Positions 1-8,460 of a stretch of DNA of 64,000 nucleotides are shown here, in pieces (within the stretch, counting starts at the first letter, position 1; the number at the start of each line of letters is the position of its first letter). The notes under the pieces were generated by a model, which was not told the DNA's origin, made no database searches, and saw only the letters and a program-made list of their open reading frames with translations. The position numbers were made by a program, and so were the translations under genes. Origin of the DNA: Maricaulaceae bacterium EIL42A08 (GTDB lineage Bacteria > Pseudomonadota > Alphaproteobacteria > Caulobacterales > Maricaulaceae); assembly GCA_024178355.1 (NCBI GenBank), contig JAMZNZ010000002.1, positions 1,035,501 to 1,099,500 of the forward strand, read 5' to 3'.

Positions 1-1346
1 GCGAACTCGTCTGACGTGCCTGAGGCATCCGGTGCTGCCTGATAGCGCAGCGGGTCCAGCTGCAAGCCAGCCGAATCCGGAGCCGCGATCTCGTAAATGG
101 CCGTGACCGAGTGACCCGAGCCGATCTCGCCAGCATCAACCTCGTCATTGTTGAAGTCGGCCCGCTCCAGCATGCGCGTTTCGTAGCCGATGAGACGGTA
201 TTCGGCGACACGGGCTGGGTTGAACTCCACCTGGATTTTCACATCGCTGGCGATGGGAAAGAGCGTGGAGCTGGCCTCTTCCACCAACAGGCGGCGCGCC
301 TCCTGCAGCGTATCGACATAGCCCGCCGTGCCGTTACCGGCCTGGGCGATGGTCTGCATCAGGGCGTCGTTATAATTGCCGCGGCCAAAGCCCATCACCG
401 ACAGATAAATGCCGGTGTCGCGCTTGCGGGCGACGAAGTCTTCCAGACGCTCATCCTGGGTGATGCCGACATTGAAATCGCCATCGGTGACCATGATGAC
501 CCGGGTGACCGCATCCTCATCAAAATTGCGCTCGGCCATGGCGTAGGCAAGGCGCAGCCCCTCCCCGCCTGCGGTTGAACCACCCGCTGACAGGCTGTCG
601 AGAGCCGCTTCGATCCGGCCACGCTCTGACACAGGGGTGGGCTCCAGAACCACGCCTGAAGCACTGGCATAAACCACGATGGAGACGGTGTCGTCAGGGT
701 CCATCTCGCCCAGCATCATGCGCAGGCCTTGAATGGCGAGCGGCAGCTTGTCAGGTGAATTCATGGAGCCAGACACGTCCATCAGGAAGACCAGATTGGC
801 GCGCGGACGCTCCTCAAGCTCAATGTCATAGCCCTGAATGCCGATATGCATCAGCTGTGTGTCGGCGTTCCACGGCGTGTCGGTGACAGTGACGCTGGCG
901 GCAAAGGGCGCATCAGCACTGTCGGGCAGCGGATAGGCGTAATCAAAATAGTTGATCACCTCCTCAGCCCGGATCGCATCGGTAGGCGGCAGGGTGCCGC
1001 CATTTAGATAGCTGCGCGCGAGGGCGTAGGAGGCGGTGTCCACATCAATGGAGAAGGTCGAGACCGGCTCTTCGGCGACCGCCTGAACCGGGTTGGTTTC
1101 GACGTCGGAATATTCTTCGCGATCCAGCTCTGGCGCGGGCGCGGGCGCTGGCATACTCGGGGCCATCATCCTTGAGCCTGTAACCACAAGCCGCGATTCC
1201 ATCATCGCGGGCGGCGGTGGAGGCGGGGGAGCCATCGGCGGCGCAGGAGGGGGCGGCGGTGGGGGTGGAACCGAGCCGCCCTGTGACTCGCAAGCAGCTA
1301 AGGCAAGCCCGATGAGGCTGACTGAAAGGAGGTGGCGTTTATGCAT
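1..1346 (-). CDS. von Willebrand factor A-domain lipoprotein (YfbK-like), C-terminus cut by window edge
   Basis: The gene runs leftward off the window; 448 codons are visible from the ATG at 1346. The N-terminus is a lipoprotein signal (LIGLALAAC, Cys19), so the protein is probably anchored to a membrane facing the periplasm. A proline-rich linker follows, then a short VVTGSR segment, then the conserved region FSIDVDTASYALARSYL ... EEVINYFDY that precedes the A domain in YfbK-type proteins. The A domain carries an intact MIDAS metal site, DVSGSM (Asp190, Ser192, Ser194), and later VTDGDFNVG. The family usually ends in a DUF3520 domain, which would lie outside the window. Metal-dependent protein binding is expected; the partner is unknown. 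The VVTGSR string resembles the start of TonB-receptor plug domains, which is unusual here. Confidence 0.9.
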   Translation of the reverse strand, partial: MHKRHLLSVSLIGLALAACESQGGSVPPPPPPPPAPPMAPPPPPPPAMMESRLVVTGSRMMAPSMPAPAPAPELDREEYSDVETNPVQAVAEEPVSTFSIDVDTASYALARSYLNGGTLPPTDAIRAEEVINYFDYAYPLPDSADAPFAASVTVTDTPWNADTQLMHIGIQGYDIELEERPRANLVFLMDVSGSMNSPDKLPLAIQGLRMMLGEMDPDDTVSIVVYASASGVVLEPTPVSERGRIEAALDSLSAGGSTAGGEGLRLAYAMAERNFDEDAVTRVIMVTDGDFNVGITQDERLEDFVARKRDTGIYLSVMGFGRGNYNDALMQTIAQAGNGTAGYVDTLQEARRLLVEEASSTLFPIASDVKIQVEFNPARVAEYRLIGYETRMLERADFNNDEVDAGEIGSGHSVTAIYEIAAPDSAGLQLDPLRYQAAPDASGTSDEF

Positions 1347-1442
1347 GGCGTCGTCCCCGTGATTGATTGTCTTGTCCCTGAACAAAAGCTTCAACGAGCT
1401 TCAGGGCGAAATCACGGCGGTAAGGTGACGCGAGCTTGCCGG

Positions 1443-2198
1443 TCAGGTTTGCGACGCCCCGAGCGCTTCCAGCGCGCGCTCCACGTCTTCAAGCGCAGCT
1501 TCATCGGTGCTGCGCGCCACTAGCGCGACACCCCGTTTCAGCTTGCCGCCACCCAGATCTTCAAACCAGGGATAGCTACCAATGGAGACGTCCGCGTGCT
1601 GGTCCTGAAGCTCACCCAGCGCGGCTGCCAGATCGCCCTCACGGGCGTTTTCAAGGCGCACCGAAACTGAATGGGTGACAGCCCCTCCGGTCAGGCGCGG
1701 GGCCACATCCTCCAGCATGCCGCGCGCAATCTTTGGCACACCGGCCAGCACAAAGACATTCTCCAGCTGGAATCCCGGCGCTCCGGTCACCGGGTTCTCG
1801 ATCAGGATTGCGCCTTCAGGGATACGCGCCATACGCATGCGAGCCGGCGTGATCTCGCTGCCGGACTTGGCGTACCAGTGCTCCAGGATTTCACGCGCAT
1901 CGTCGCGCACATCAATGGAGCGTCCGAAGGCGGCCGCCACCGCATCGGCGGTGATGTCGTCATGGGTTGGCCCGATGCCGCCGGTAGTGAAGGCATAGTC
2001 GCACCGCTCAGACAGGGCGCGCACCGCCTCCACGATGGCGTCCTGATCATCGCTGACGATGCGCACTTCTTTCAGCGAGATGCCGAGCGGGCTCAGAAAT
2101 TCCGCGATCTGCTGGACATTGATATCGCGCGTGCGCCCGGACAGGATCTCATCGCCAATCACGACAATTCCGGCGGTGACGATGGCTGTGGCGGTCAT
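1443..2198 (-). CDS. CinA-like molybdopterin-binding domain protein
   Basis: 251 residues starting MTATAIVTAGIVVIGDEILS. The motifs IGDEILSGRTRD, TTGGIGPTHDDIT and VFVLAGVPKIARGM are those of the MoaB/MogA-like domain in the N-terminal half of CinA (COG1058). The C-terminal nicotinamide-nucleotide amidase domain of full CinA is absent, so this is the stand-alone type common in alphaproteobacteria. In-frame codons extend further upstream, but the domain begins at this ATG and the upstream part would overlap sfsA. It diverges from sfsA across about 90 bp. The exact reaction of stand-alone proteins of this type is not settled; ADP-ribose pyrophosphatase or pterin-related activity is known for relatives. 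Confidence 0.85.
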   Translation of the reverse strand: MTATAIVTAGIVVIGDEILSGRTRDINVQQIAEFLSPLGISLKEVRIVSDDQDAIVEAVRALSERCDYAFTTGGIGPTHDDITADAVAAAFGRSIDVRDDAREILEHWYAKSGSEITPARMRMARIPEGAILIENPVTGAPGFQLENVFVLAGVPKIARGMLEDVAPRLTGGAVTHSVSVRLENAREGDLAAALGELQDQHADVSIGSYPWFEDLGGGKLKRGVALVARSTDEAALEDVERALEALGASQT

Positions 2199-2288
2199 GG
2201 CGAGGTCCCTGCGGTCAACGGTGTGCGGGCTTGCGACCCGGTTGTAGCGAACTATGGTCTCGCTCGCCGCCAATTTCAAAGGTTCGCC

Positions 2289-2990
2289 ATGCAGTTCGCC
2301 TACCCGCTCAAGCCCGGCCGCCTGATCAAACGCTATAAGCGCTTTCTGGCCGATGTGGTGCTGGATGACGGGCGCGAAGTCACGGCCCACTGCCCCAATC
2401 CGGGCTCCATGATGGGCCTGAAAGCCCCGGACGGTCGGGTGTGGCTGGCCGAAAACGACGACCCGAAGCGCAAGCTGAAATTCTCGCTGGAACTGGTCGA
2501 GGCCGACGGCACCCTGGTCGCCATCAACACCATGAATCCCAATAAAATCGCCGAGGAGGCCATCCGCGCCGGCCAGATCTCCCAGCTCGCCACCTTCGAC
2601 ACCCTGCGCCGGGAGGTAAAATACGGCACCAATTCACGCATCGACCTGTTGCTGGAGCATGGGGACCAGCCACCCACCTATGTGGAGGTGAAAAACTGCC
2701 ACCTGATGCGCACGCCCGGCCTGACCGAGTTTCCAGACAGCGTGACCACGCGCGGGGCCAAACATCTGGCTGAGCTGTCCGACATGGTGCGCGAAGGCTC
2801 GCGCGCGGTGCAGCTTTTCATCGTGCAGCGCGGCGACTGCGATGTGCTTTCGCCGGCGCGCGATCTTGATCCCAATTATGCCGACGCGCTAAGCGCTGCG
2901 ACCAGTGCTGGTGTGGAGGTCATCGCCTATGCCTGCGCCATCACGCTGGACGGCGTCACCGTGGACCGGGAAATCGAGGTAAGGCTATGA
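2289..2990 (+). CDS. sfsA: sugar fermentation stimulation protein SfsA
   Basis: 233 residues from the ATG at 2289. SfsA hallmarks are visible: an N-terminal OB-like part (KRYKRFLADVVLDDGREVTA), AHCPNPGSMMGL, and a nuclease-like core RIDLLL...YVEVKNCHL with FPDSVTTRGAKHLAEL. The core resembles PD-(D/E)XK nucleases. The E. coli protein was named for effects on maltose use and DNA binding; the biochemical role is unclear. The stop overlaps the start of the next gene (ATGA), so the two are probably translated together. Family identity is secure, function less so. Confidence 0.92.
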   Translation: MQFAYPLKPGRLIKRYKRFLADVVLDDGREVTAHCPNPGSMMGLKAPDGRVWLAENDDPKRKLKFSLELVEADGTLVAINTMNPNKIAEEAIRAGQISQLATFDTLRREVKYGTNSRIDLLLEHGDQPPTYVEVKNCHLMRTPGLTEFPDSVTTRGAKHLAELSDMVREGSRAVQLFIVQRGDCDVLSPARDLDPNYADALSAATSAGVEVIAYACAITLDGVTVDREIEVRL

Positions 2991-3481
2991 GCCTGTCACA
3001 AGACGATAGCGGCTGGGACCTGCCCTCGCCCTTCTTCAACGAAGTCGTCGTTGAGCCTGAGGATATCGACGACTTCGGCCATGTGAACAATGCGGTCTAC
3101 CTGCGCTGGGCCGATGAAACCGGCTGGGCGCACTGGGAAGCCGATGGCTATACCCGCCAGCAATGCCGCGACCTTGACCGCGGCATGGCCATAACGCGCA
3201 CCGAAGCGGACTATACCGGCCATGTGCGCGCCGGCGAGCGCATCATCTGCGCGGTCTGGATCGTGGTCTCCGACGGCAAGCTGCGCGCCGAACGCTGGTA
3301 CCAGTTCCGCAATGCCGACACCGGCGAAACGGTGTTCCGCGCCATCACCAAACTGGTCTGCTTCCAGCTCAGCACTGGCAAACCGGCAAGGATGGTGGAC
3401 GCGTTTGCAGCCCACTATGCCAAGCCGGATACGGAGTTGGCAGAAGCGGCCAATCGCCACCTTACAGCATTGAAACGTTGA
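2987..3481 (+). CDS. acyl-CoA thioesterase, hotdog fold (YbgC/FcbC family)
   Basis: 164 residues. The signature DFGHVNNAVYLRWADETGW contains the Asp of the 4-hydroxybenzoyl-CoA thioesterase-like hotdog family, followed by the central helix and sheet (ITRTEADYTGHVRAGERI). It most likely hydrolyses short- or medium-chain acyl-CoA in the cytoplasm. The start overlaps the sfsA stop by 4 bp. The C-terminal 25 residues are less conserved and helical. Substrate cannot be deduced from the sequence. Confidence 0.82.
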   Translation: MSLSQDDSGWDLPSPFFNEVVVEPEDIDDFGHVNNAVYLRWADETGWAHWEADGYTRQQCRDLDRGMAITRTEADYTGHVRAGERIICAVWIVVSDGKLRAERWYQFRNADTGETVFRAITKLVCFQLSTGKPARMVDAFAAHYAKPDTELAEAANRHLTALKR

Positions 3482-3538
3482 GGATCGCCTTGCCTCGCCT
3501 ATAGTCCGCGCAAATTTTGTGACTATTGGGGTTTGACC

Positions 3539-5155
3539 ATGCGTTCCTTGCTTCTTGTTGCAGCCAGCGCTGTTGCGCTGTCCGGCTGCGTGATTGTTGA
3601 TCACACCACCTCTGTGCAGTCTGCGCCCATAACGGCTGAGGCGGCACCGGTTTCGGTGTCGGCTGGTGCCATTGAAGCGCATATCCGCTTCCTGGCCGAT
3701 GACCGGATGGAAGGGCGCATGGCCGGTGAGCCGGGCTATGAGCTGGCGGCCAACTATGTGGAAGCCCAGTATCGCCAGATCGGCCTTCTGCCGGGTGGCG
3801 ATGACGGCTATCGCGCGGGCGTGCCGCTGCAGACCATGACCACCGTGCCGGAGATGGCGGGCTTCTCCATCAACGGACAGTCCATGACGCCGGGCGAGCA
3901 TTTCATCGTCGACGCTTCGGCTGTGCACGATGAAAGCGCCATCACGGCTGATGCGGTTTTCGTGGGCAATGGCATCGTGTCTGAAACGCTCGGCGTTGAT
4001 GCCTATGCGGGCGTGGATGTGCGTGGAAAGATCGTCGTGGTGCTGGCTGGCACGCCGGACGGCATCCCGTCTGACGTCTCCGCGCATCTCAATTCAGACC
4101 GCACCAAGGCGCAGTTTGCCGCTGATGCCGGCGCGATCGGTCTGATCTCGATCCCGACCGAGGGCCTGACCCGCTGGACCTATGAGCGCATGGCGGCGCG
4201 TGCGCCCTCGCCGTCCATGACCACCGCGGCGGCCGATGCGGGTGCTGGCCTCCAGGTCACCGCCTCCATCTCCGACAGTGCGGCTGAAGCGCTGTTTGCG
4301 TCCGCCCCGCAGTCGTTTGCTGACACGGTGGCCGCAGCGCGCGCTGGCGAAGAAGTGCCCAGCTTTGATCTCGGCGTTGAGGTCAGCCTGTCTCAGGGTA
4401 CGAGCCGCGAAAGCTTTGTTGACGACAATGTGGTTGGCATCCTGCCCGGCAATGATCCTGAGCTGGCCGATGAAATCGTCGTCGTCACTGCGCACCTTGA
4501 TCACGTGGGCGTTTGCCGCCTGCCCGACGCTGAGGACAACATCTGTAACGGTGCGCTCGATAATGCGTCTGGCACCTCGATCATGATTGAAACCGCGCGG
4601 GCCCTGGCTGAAGCGGGCGGCGCGCGCCGGTCTGTGGCCTTTGTGGCTCTCGCCGCTGAGGAGCAGGGTCTTCTGGGGTCGGCTCACATTGCCCAGAACC
4701 CGCCCGCGCCGATGGCCAACATGGTCGCCAACATCAATCTGGACATGCCGGTTATCCGCTATCGCTTCAACGACCTGATCGCCTTTGGCGCTGAGCATTC
4801 CAGCCTGGGCCCGATCGCAGATGCCGCGGTTCAGTCGCGCGGCCTGTCGCTGACGCCCGACCCGATGCCGCAACAGGCGCTCTTTGTGCGATCTGACCAC
4901 TATAACTTCGTGCGCGATGGCGTGCCGTCGCTCTTCCTGATGACCGGCTTTTCAAGCCGGGACGCCGAGGATGACGACGGCCAGGGCTTCCTGCGCTTCC
5001 TGGGCGGGGACTATCACGGCCCCGGGGATGAAGTGGATCAGGTGTTGTTCGAGGAAGGTGCCAAGTTTGCCAACCTGAACTACGAAATCATCGCCACGGT
5101 CGCCAATGGCGACAAGGCGCCAAGCTGGAATGAGGACAGCTTCTTTAACCAGTAA
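3539..5155 (+). CDS. M28-family zinc metallopeptidase, lipoprotein
   Basis: 538 residues. ATG 3539 is preferred over a TTG six bases upstream because GGGG precedes it and it gives a clean lipoprotein signal ending AVALSGC (Cys17). The middle carries a PA-like insert (GKIVVVLAGTPDG...). The peptidase domain shows the M28 two-zinc ligands: AHLDHVG (His319, Asp321), NGALDNASG, AAEEQGLLG, INLDMP and a late SDHYNF. M28 enzymes remove N-terminal residues or act on dipeptides; with the signal it should work in the periplasm or at the outer membrane. Followed by a terminator. A second, shorter M28 lipoprotein lies at 18.3-19.3 kb. Confidence 0.9.
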   Translation: MRSLLLVAASAVALSGCVIVDHTTSVQSAPITAEAAPVSVSAGAIEAHIRFLADDRMEGRMAGEPGYELAANYVEAQYRQIGLLPGGDDGYRAGVPLQTMTTVPEMAGFSINGQSMTPGEHFIVDASAVHDESAITADAVFVGNGIVSETLGVDAYAGVDVRGKIVVVLAGTPDGIPSDVSAHLNSDRTKAQFAADAGAIGLISIPTEGLTRWTYERMAARAPSPSMTTAAADAGAGLQVTASISDSAAEALFASAPQSFADTVAAARAGEEVPSFDLGVEVSLSQGTSRESFVDDNVVGILPGNDPELADEIVVVTAHLDHVGVCRLPDAEDNICNGALDNASGTSIMIETARALAEAGGARRSVAFVALAAEEQGLLGSAHIAQNPPAPMANMVANINLDMPVIRYRFNDLIAFGAEHSSLGPIADAAVQSRGLSLTPDPMPQQALFVRSDHYNFVRDGVPSLFLMTGFSSRDAEDDDGQGFLRFLGGDYHGPGDEVDQVLFEEGAKFANLNYEIIATVANGDKAPSWNEDSFFNQ

Positions 5156-5175
5156 GCGCTACCTCAATGGTATCT

Positions 5176-5206
5176 GAAACGCCTCCTCGCCATGAGGGGG
5201 CGTTTC
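5176..5206 (+). terminator. rho-independent terminator after the M28 peptidase
   Basis: Inverted repeat GAAACGCC ... GGCGTTTC, with extra pairing of CCTC to GAGG around a GCCAT loop, followed by TTCTT. It sits 20 bp after the peptidase stop and before map. Confidence 0.7.
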
Positions 5207-5257
5207 TTCTATGTGCAGTCGATGATATAGGAGCGCCAACAGCTTCACGGAGACCGC

Positions 5258-6085
5258 ATGACCGACCTAGCCGCCGATACCCCGCCTGTCCGCGATGGCC
5301 AGATCAAGCGCCATGGGCCTGAAGGTTTTGAGGGCATGCGCCGGGCCGGGCGGCTGTCAGCGGAGACGCTTGATCTACTGGTTGATATCGTCAAGCCGGG
5401 CGTCACGACCCGTGATATTGACGATTTTGTGCGCAATCACTTTCTGAAAAACGGGGCGGTTCCGGCAACGCTGGGCTATCGCGGCTATCCGGCGTCAAGC
5501 TGCACCTCGATCAATCACGTGGTTTGCCACGGCATCCCGAATGACAAGCCGTTGAAGGACGGCGACATCGTCAATATCGACGTGACCTGCATCCTTGATG
5601 GCTGGCACGGCGATACCAGCCGCATGTATCCGGTCGGCGAAGTGCGCCGCAAGGCCGAGCGCCTGGTCGAAGTGACCTACGAGTCCATGATGCGCGGCAT
5701 CGATCAGGTCCGCCCGGGCAACACCTTTGGCGATATCGGTCGGGCCATTCAGGACTATGCGGAAAGCCAGCGCTACGCGGTTGTGCGCGACTTCTGTGGC
5801 CATGGCCTCGGCCAGCTCTTCCACGACGCACCGAACGTGCTGCACTTTGATGAGCCTGGCCTGAGCACGGCGGTCATGGAGCCGGGCATGTTCTTCACGA
5901 TCGAGCCGATGCTCAATGCCGGCAAGCCGGGCGTTAAAGTCCTCGGCGATGGCTGGACAGCCGTGACCCGCGACAAGTCGCTTTCGGCCCAGTTCGAACA
6001 CTCGGTTGGCGTCACTGAAGACGGGGTGGAGATCTTCACCAAGTCACCGGCCGGGCTGGACCGTCCGCCTTATCTGCCGGATTAG
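5258..6085 (+). CDS. map: methionine aminopeptidase type I
   Basis: 275 residues. Removes the initiator methionine from nascent proteins. The pita-bread fold metal ligands are all present: IDVTCILDGWHGDTSRM (two Asp), GHGLGQLFHDAP (His), FFTIEPML (Glu) and FEHSVGVTEDG (Glu). Length is normal for the type I enzyme with a short N-terminal arm (about 20 extra residues). It stands alone between two terminators and is convergent with the TonB receptor gene. Confidence 0.96.
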   Translation: MTDLAADTPPVRDGQIKRHGPEGFEGMRRAGRLSAETLDLLVDIVKPGVTTRDIDDFVRNHFLKNGAVPATLGYRGYPASSCTSINHVVCHGIPNDKPLKDGDIVNIDVTCILDGWHGDTSRMYPVGEVRRKAERLVEVTYESMMRGIDQVRPGNTFGDIGRAIQDYAESQRYAVVRDFCGHGLGQLFHDAPNVLHFDEPGLSTAVMEPGMFFTIEPMLNAGKPGVKVLGDGWTAVTRDKSLSAQFEHSVGVTEDGVEIFTKSPAGLDRPPYLPD

Positions 6086-6114
6086 GCCTTCAAAATCCAG
6101 ATCGAGACAACAAA

Positions 6115-6146
6115 AAACGGCGACCCAAAGGGTCGCCGTTTCTTTT
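6115..6146. terminator. bidirectional terminator between map and the TonB receptor gene
   Basis: Perfect 12-bp stem AAACGGCGACCC / GGGTCGCCGTTT with an AAA loop (6115-6141). A run of T follows on the plus strand and a run of A precedes it, so it can stop both convergent genes. Confidence 0.85.
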
Positions 6147-6165
6147 TGCGTTGTGCCGATCTCCA

Positions 6166-8268
6166 CTAGAACCGATGGCTTACGCTCACACGGGCGTTCA
6201 GTGGCTTGCCGGTAGAGATATTGTCGTTGGAGTGGGCGTCCGGGAAATACTCGGTATCGAACAGGTTTTCGATATTCAGCTGGAGACGCGTTTCATCCGT
6301 CAGGTCGTAGTAGGCGGCCACATCCACACGGGTGAAGTCAGGCACCAGGACATTATTGTCCTCACGAACGAAATACTCGCCCTGGTGGGTCACGCCCAGC
6401 GCCATCGAGAGGCGCTCGTTGACGTCATACTGGTTCCAGATCGACGCCATGTGCTCTGGCGTTTGACGCGTGGTGTTGCCGTCAAGCGAGCCGCCATCAA
6501 CCGTGCCATCGAGATAGCTGTAGCCTGCGATCACGGTCCACGCGTCGGTCACTTCACCTGACAGCTGCAGCTCCAGACCCTCGGTCACGCTGCCCGCCAC
6601 CGTGGTCACGATGGAGGCGTCGTCAGGGTCAACGGAGGTGAACTGACCGCGCTCGAGCCGGAACAGGGCGGCGGTAAAGCTGAGGCCACTTTCCAGATCC
6701 CACTTGAAGCCTACTTCAGTGTTTTCAAACACCTGCGGCTGAAGGTCTTCGGTGGTCGTCGACAGGGTCAGGAACTGGTCACCGGCGCTTGGCAGGAAGG
6801 TTTCTGAATAGCTGGCGTAGAAGGAGACATTCTCCGCCGGCTTGTAGATCACACCGGCACGCGGAGAGATTTCCTCATCCACGCGACCGCGGCGGCCATC
6901 GTCGGTGCCAGAGATCGCGAGAAAGTCGGTCACAGCCACATCGAAGCGGTCATAACGCGCACCCAGCACAAGCTTGACGGTGTCGGTGATGTCGATCTGG
7001 TCCTGAACGTAGAGCGAGGTGAACTCCACCTCAGACGCGCGGTCGCGAACCAGCACATCATAGCCAAAGTTCGGCACCACCAGCGGGTTTGTGAAGGCGA
7101 CCGTTATCTGGTCATCATTGCTGGCCGCAAACAGGGTGTCATTGCGTGAATTGGTGGTGGATTGATCCCCATATTCAGCGCCCACCAGCAGAGTGTGTGT
7201 GAACGGCCCCATGGCAAACTCACCAATGAGATTGCTCTGAATGATCAGGTTCTCGCGCGTCGTCGGGTCCTGGTAGCCGTCGAGGGTGACCTGATTGGTC
7301 CCGGCGTCATAACCGGCCGGATAGATATTCTGATACAGCTTGTCATAGTCAGCATACTGAACCGTGACATTGCCGCGGAAGGCGTTGTTGAAGCTGTGAT
7401 CAAGGCGCGCGCGCAGGATATTGGCTTCCAGCGTGGTGAAGTTCTCGTCCGGATCGCCAAAGAAGGTGTCGCGCTGGCCTTCCAGCGGCGCATCAGGGCC
7501 ACCTGCAACGCTCACCGACGGCACACCGCGGTCCACGATGCGGTCATCATTGAGATACTCGTAATAGAGCTCCAGCGAGGTCTGGCCGGTCAGGTCCAGA
7601 TTAAAGGTCGGGTTAAAGCCGTAGCGCGTGCCGTCAAACTGATCACGGTGGCTCGCCAGCTCTTCCACAAAGGCGTTCACGCGCAAAGCGGAGGTCTCGC
7701 CGGTGGGCAGGTTTACATCGCCAGACAGCTGGTAGGCCCCGAATGTATCGATGCTGGCGCGCGTACCGGCAAACTGCTCGCCAATCTCGGCCGACTTGGT
7801 CACGCGGTTGATGACACCGCCGCCGCCGCCTCGGCCAAACAGCAGCGCGTTGGAGCCACGCAGCACTTCAACCTGCTCCAGATTATAGAGCGGGCGATAA
7901 TACTGAACGTCATCACGTACGCCATTGAGGAAGAAGTCTGCCGTCGTCTGGTTGCCGCGAATATTGATCGCGTCGCGATGGCCCTCGCCCTGGCTGATCG
8001 ACAGGCCGGGTGTGTACCGCAGGATGTCACCGATATTGGTGAAGGCCTGCGCCTCAATCTGATCAGCAGACACAATGGACAGGCTTTGCGGGACATCAAT
8101 GATCGGGGTCGGAGTCTTCAGGCCGTTGACCTGGTCCAGTGACAGATAGCGCCCGGTGACCGTGATCACGTCGTCGGCTTCCGTGTTGACGGTTTCAGCC
8201 ATCGCCCCTGCCGAGACGAAGCCGGAAAGAGCGGTGCTGGCCATCAGGCCGAGAAGTGCATAACGCAT
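6166..8268 (-). CDS. TonB-dependent siderophore receptor
   Basis: About 700 residues. I chose the ATG at 8268 because GGGA lies upstream at usual spacing and it gives a clean signal peptide, MRYALLGLMASTALSGF...AMA; an ATG at 8283 is also possible. A plug domain follows (DVITVTGRY; TPTPIIDVPQSLSIVS; NIRGNQTTADFFLNGVRDDVQYYR; VEVLRGSNALLFGRGGGGGVINRVTK). The rest is a 22-strand-type barrel ending in ...ARVSVSHRF with terminal Phe. The plug wording (PQSLSIVSADQI, RGSNALLFGRGGGGG) matches ferric-siderophore receptors such as the FhuA/FiuA/FcuA group. It probably imports an Fe(III)-siderophore across the outer membrane with TonB-ExbBD. The ligand cannot be named. Confidence 0.93.
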   Translation of the reverse strand: MRYALLGLMASTALSGFVSAGAMAETVNTEADDVITVTGRYLSLDQVNGLKTPTPIIDVPQSLSIVSADQIEAQAFTNIGDILRYTPGLSISQGEGHRDAINIRGNQTTADFFLNGVRDDVQYYRPLYNLEQVEVLRGSNALLFGRGGGGGVINRVTKSAEIGEQFAGTRASIDTFGAYQLSGDVNLPTGETSALRVNAFVEELASHRDQFDGTRYGFNPTFNLDLTGQTSLELYYEYLNDDRIVDRGVPSVSVAGGPDAPLEGQRDTFFGDPDENFTTLEANILRARLDHSFNNAFRGNVTVQYADYDKLYQNIYPAGYDAGTNQVTLDGYQDPTTRENLIIQSNLIGEFAMGPFTHTLLVGAEYGDQSTTNSRNDTLFAASNDDQITVAFTNPLVVPNFGYDVLVRDRASEVEFTSLYVQDQIDITDTVKLVLGARYDRFDVAVTDFLAISGTDDGRRGRVDEEISPRAGVIYKPAENVSFYASYSETFLPSAGDQFLTLSTTTEDLQPQVFENTEVGFKWDLESGLSFTAALFRLERGQFTSVDPDDASIVTTVAGSVTEGLELQLSGEVTDAWTVIAGYSYLDGTVDGGSLDGNTTRQTPEHMASIWNQYDVNERLSMALGVTHQGEYFVREDNNVLVPDFTRVDVAAYYDLTDETRLQLNIENLFDTEYFPDAHSNDNISTGKPLNARVSVSHRF

Positions 8269-8316
8269 GTAATTAAGTCCCATTCGCAAACTGCTATGGG
8301 AGGCGTTATACGCTTC

Positions 8317-8336
8317 TGCAATTCATTTTCAATTAC
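8317..8336. promoter_or_regulatory. possible Fur-type operator upstream of the TonB receptor
   Basis: AT-rich imperfect palindrome TGCAATTCATTTTCAATTAC, 50-70 bp upstream of the receptor start; on the minus strand it contains TGAAAATGAATTGCA, loosely like a Fur box. The position and target fit iron control, but the match is weak. Confidence 0.3.
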
Positions 8337-8460
8337 ATCAAACGTCTAATTTGCAGCTCTACCGAGTACCCACAGGCGGGTGTGACCCAAAACCCTCACA
8401 AAGATCAAGGTCATCCGGCGTCGGACTGTTGAGAGCACAGCATTACAGACGATACGGTGA

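Noticed and set aside
1093-1362. Gly/Ala-rich rightward frame at the left end
   Set aside because: Antisense of the proline-rich linker of the VWA lipoprotein.
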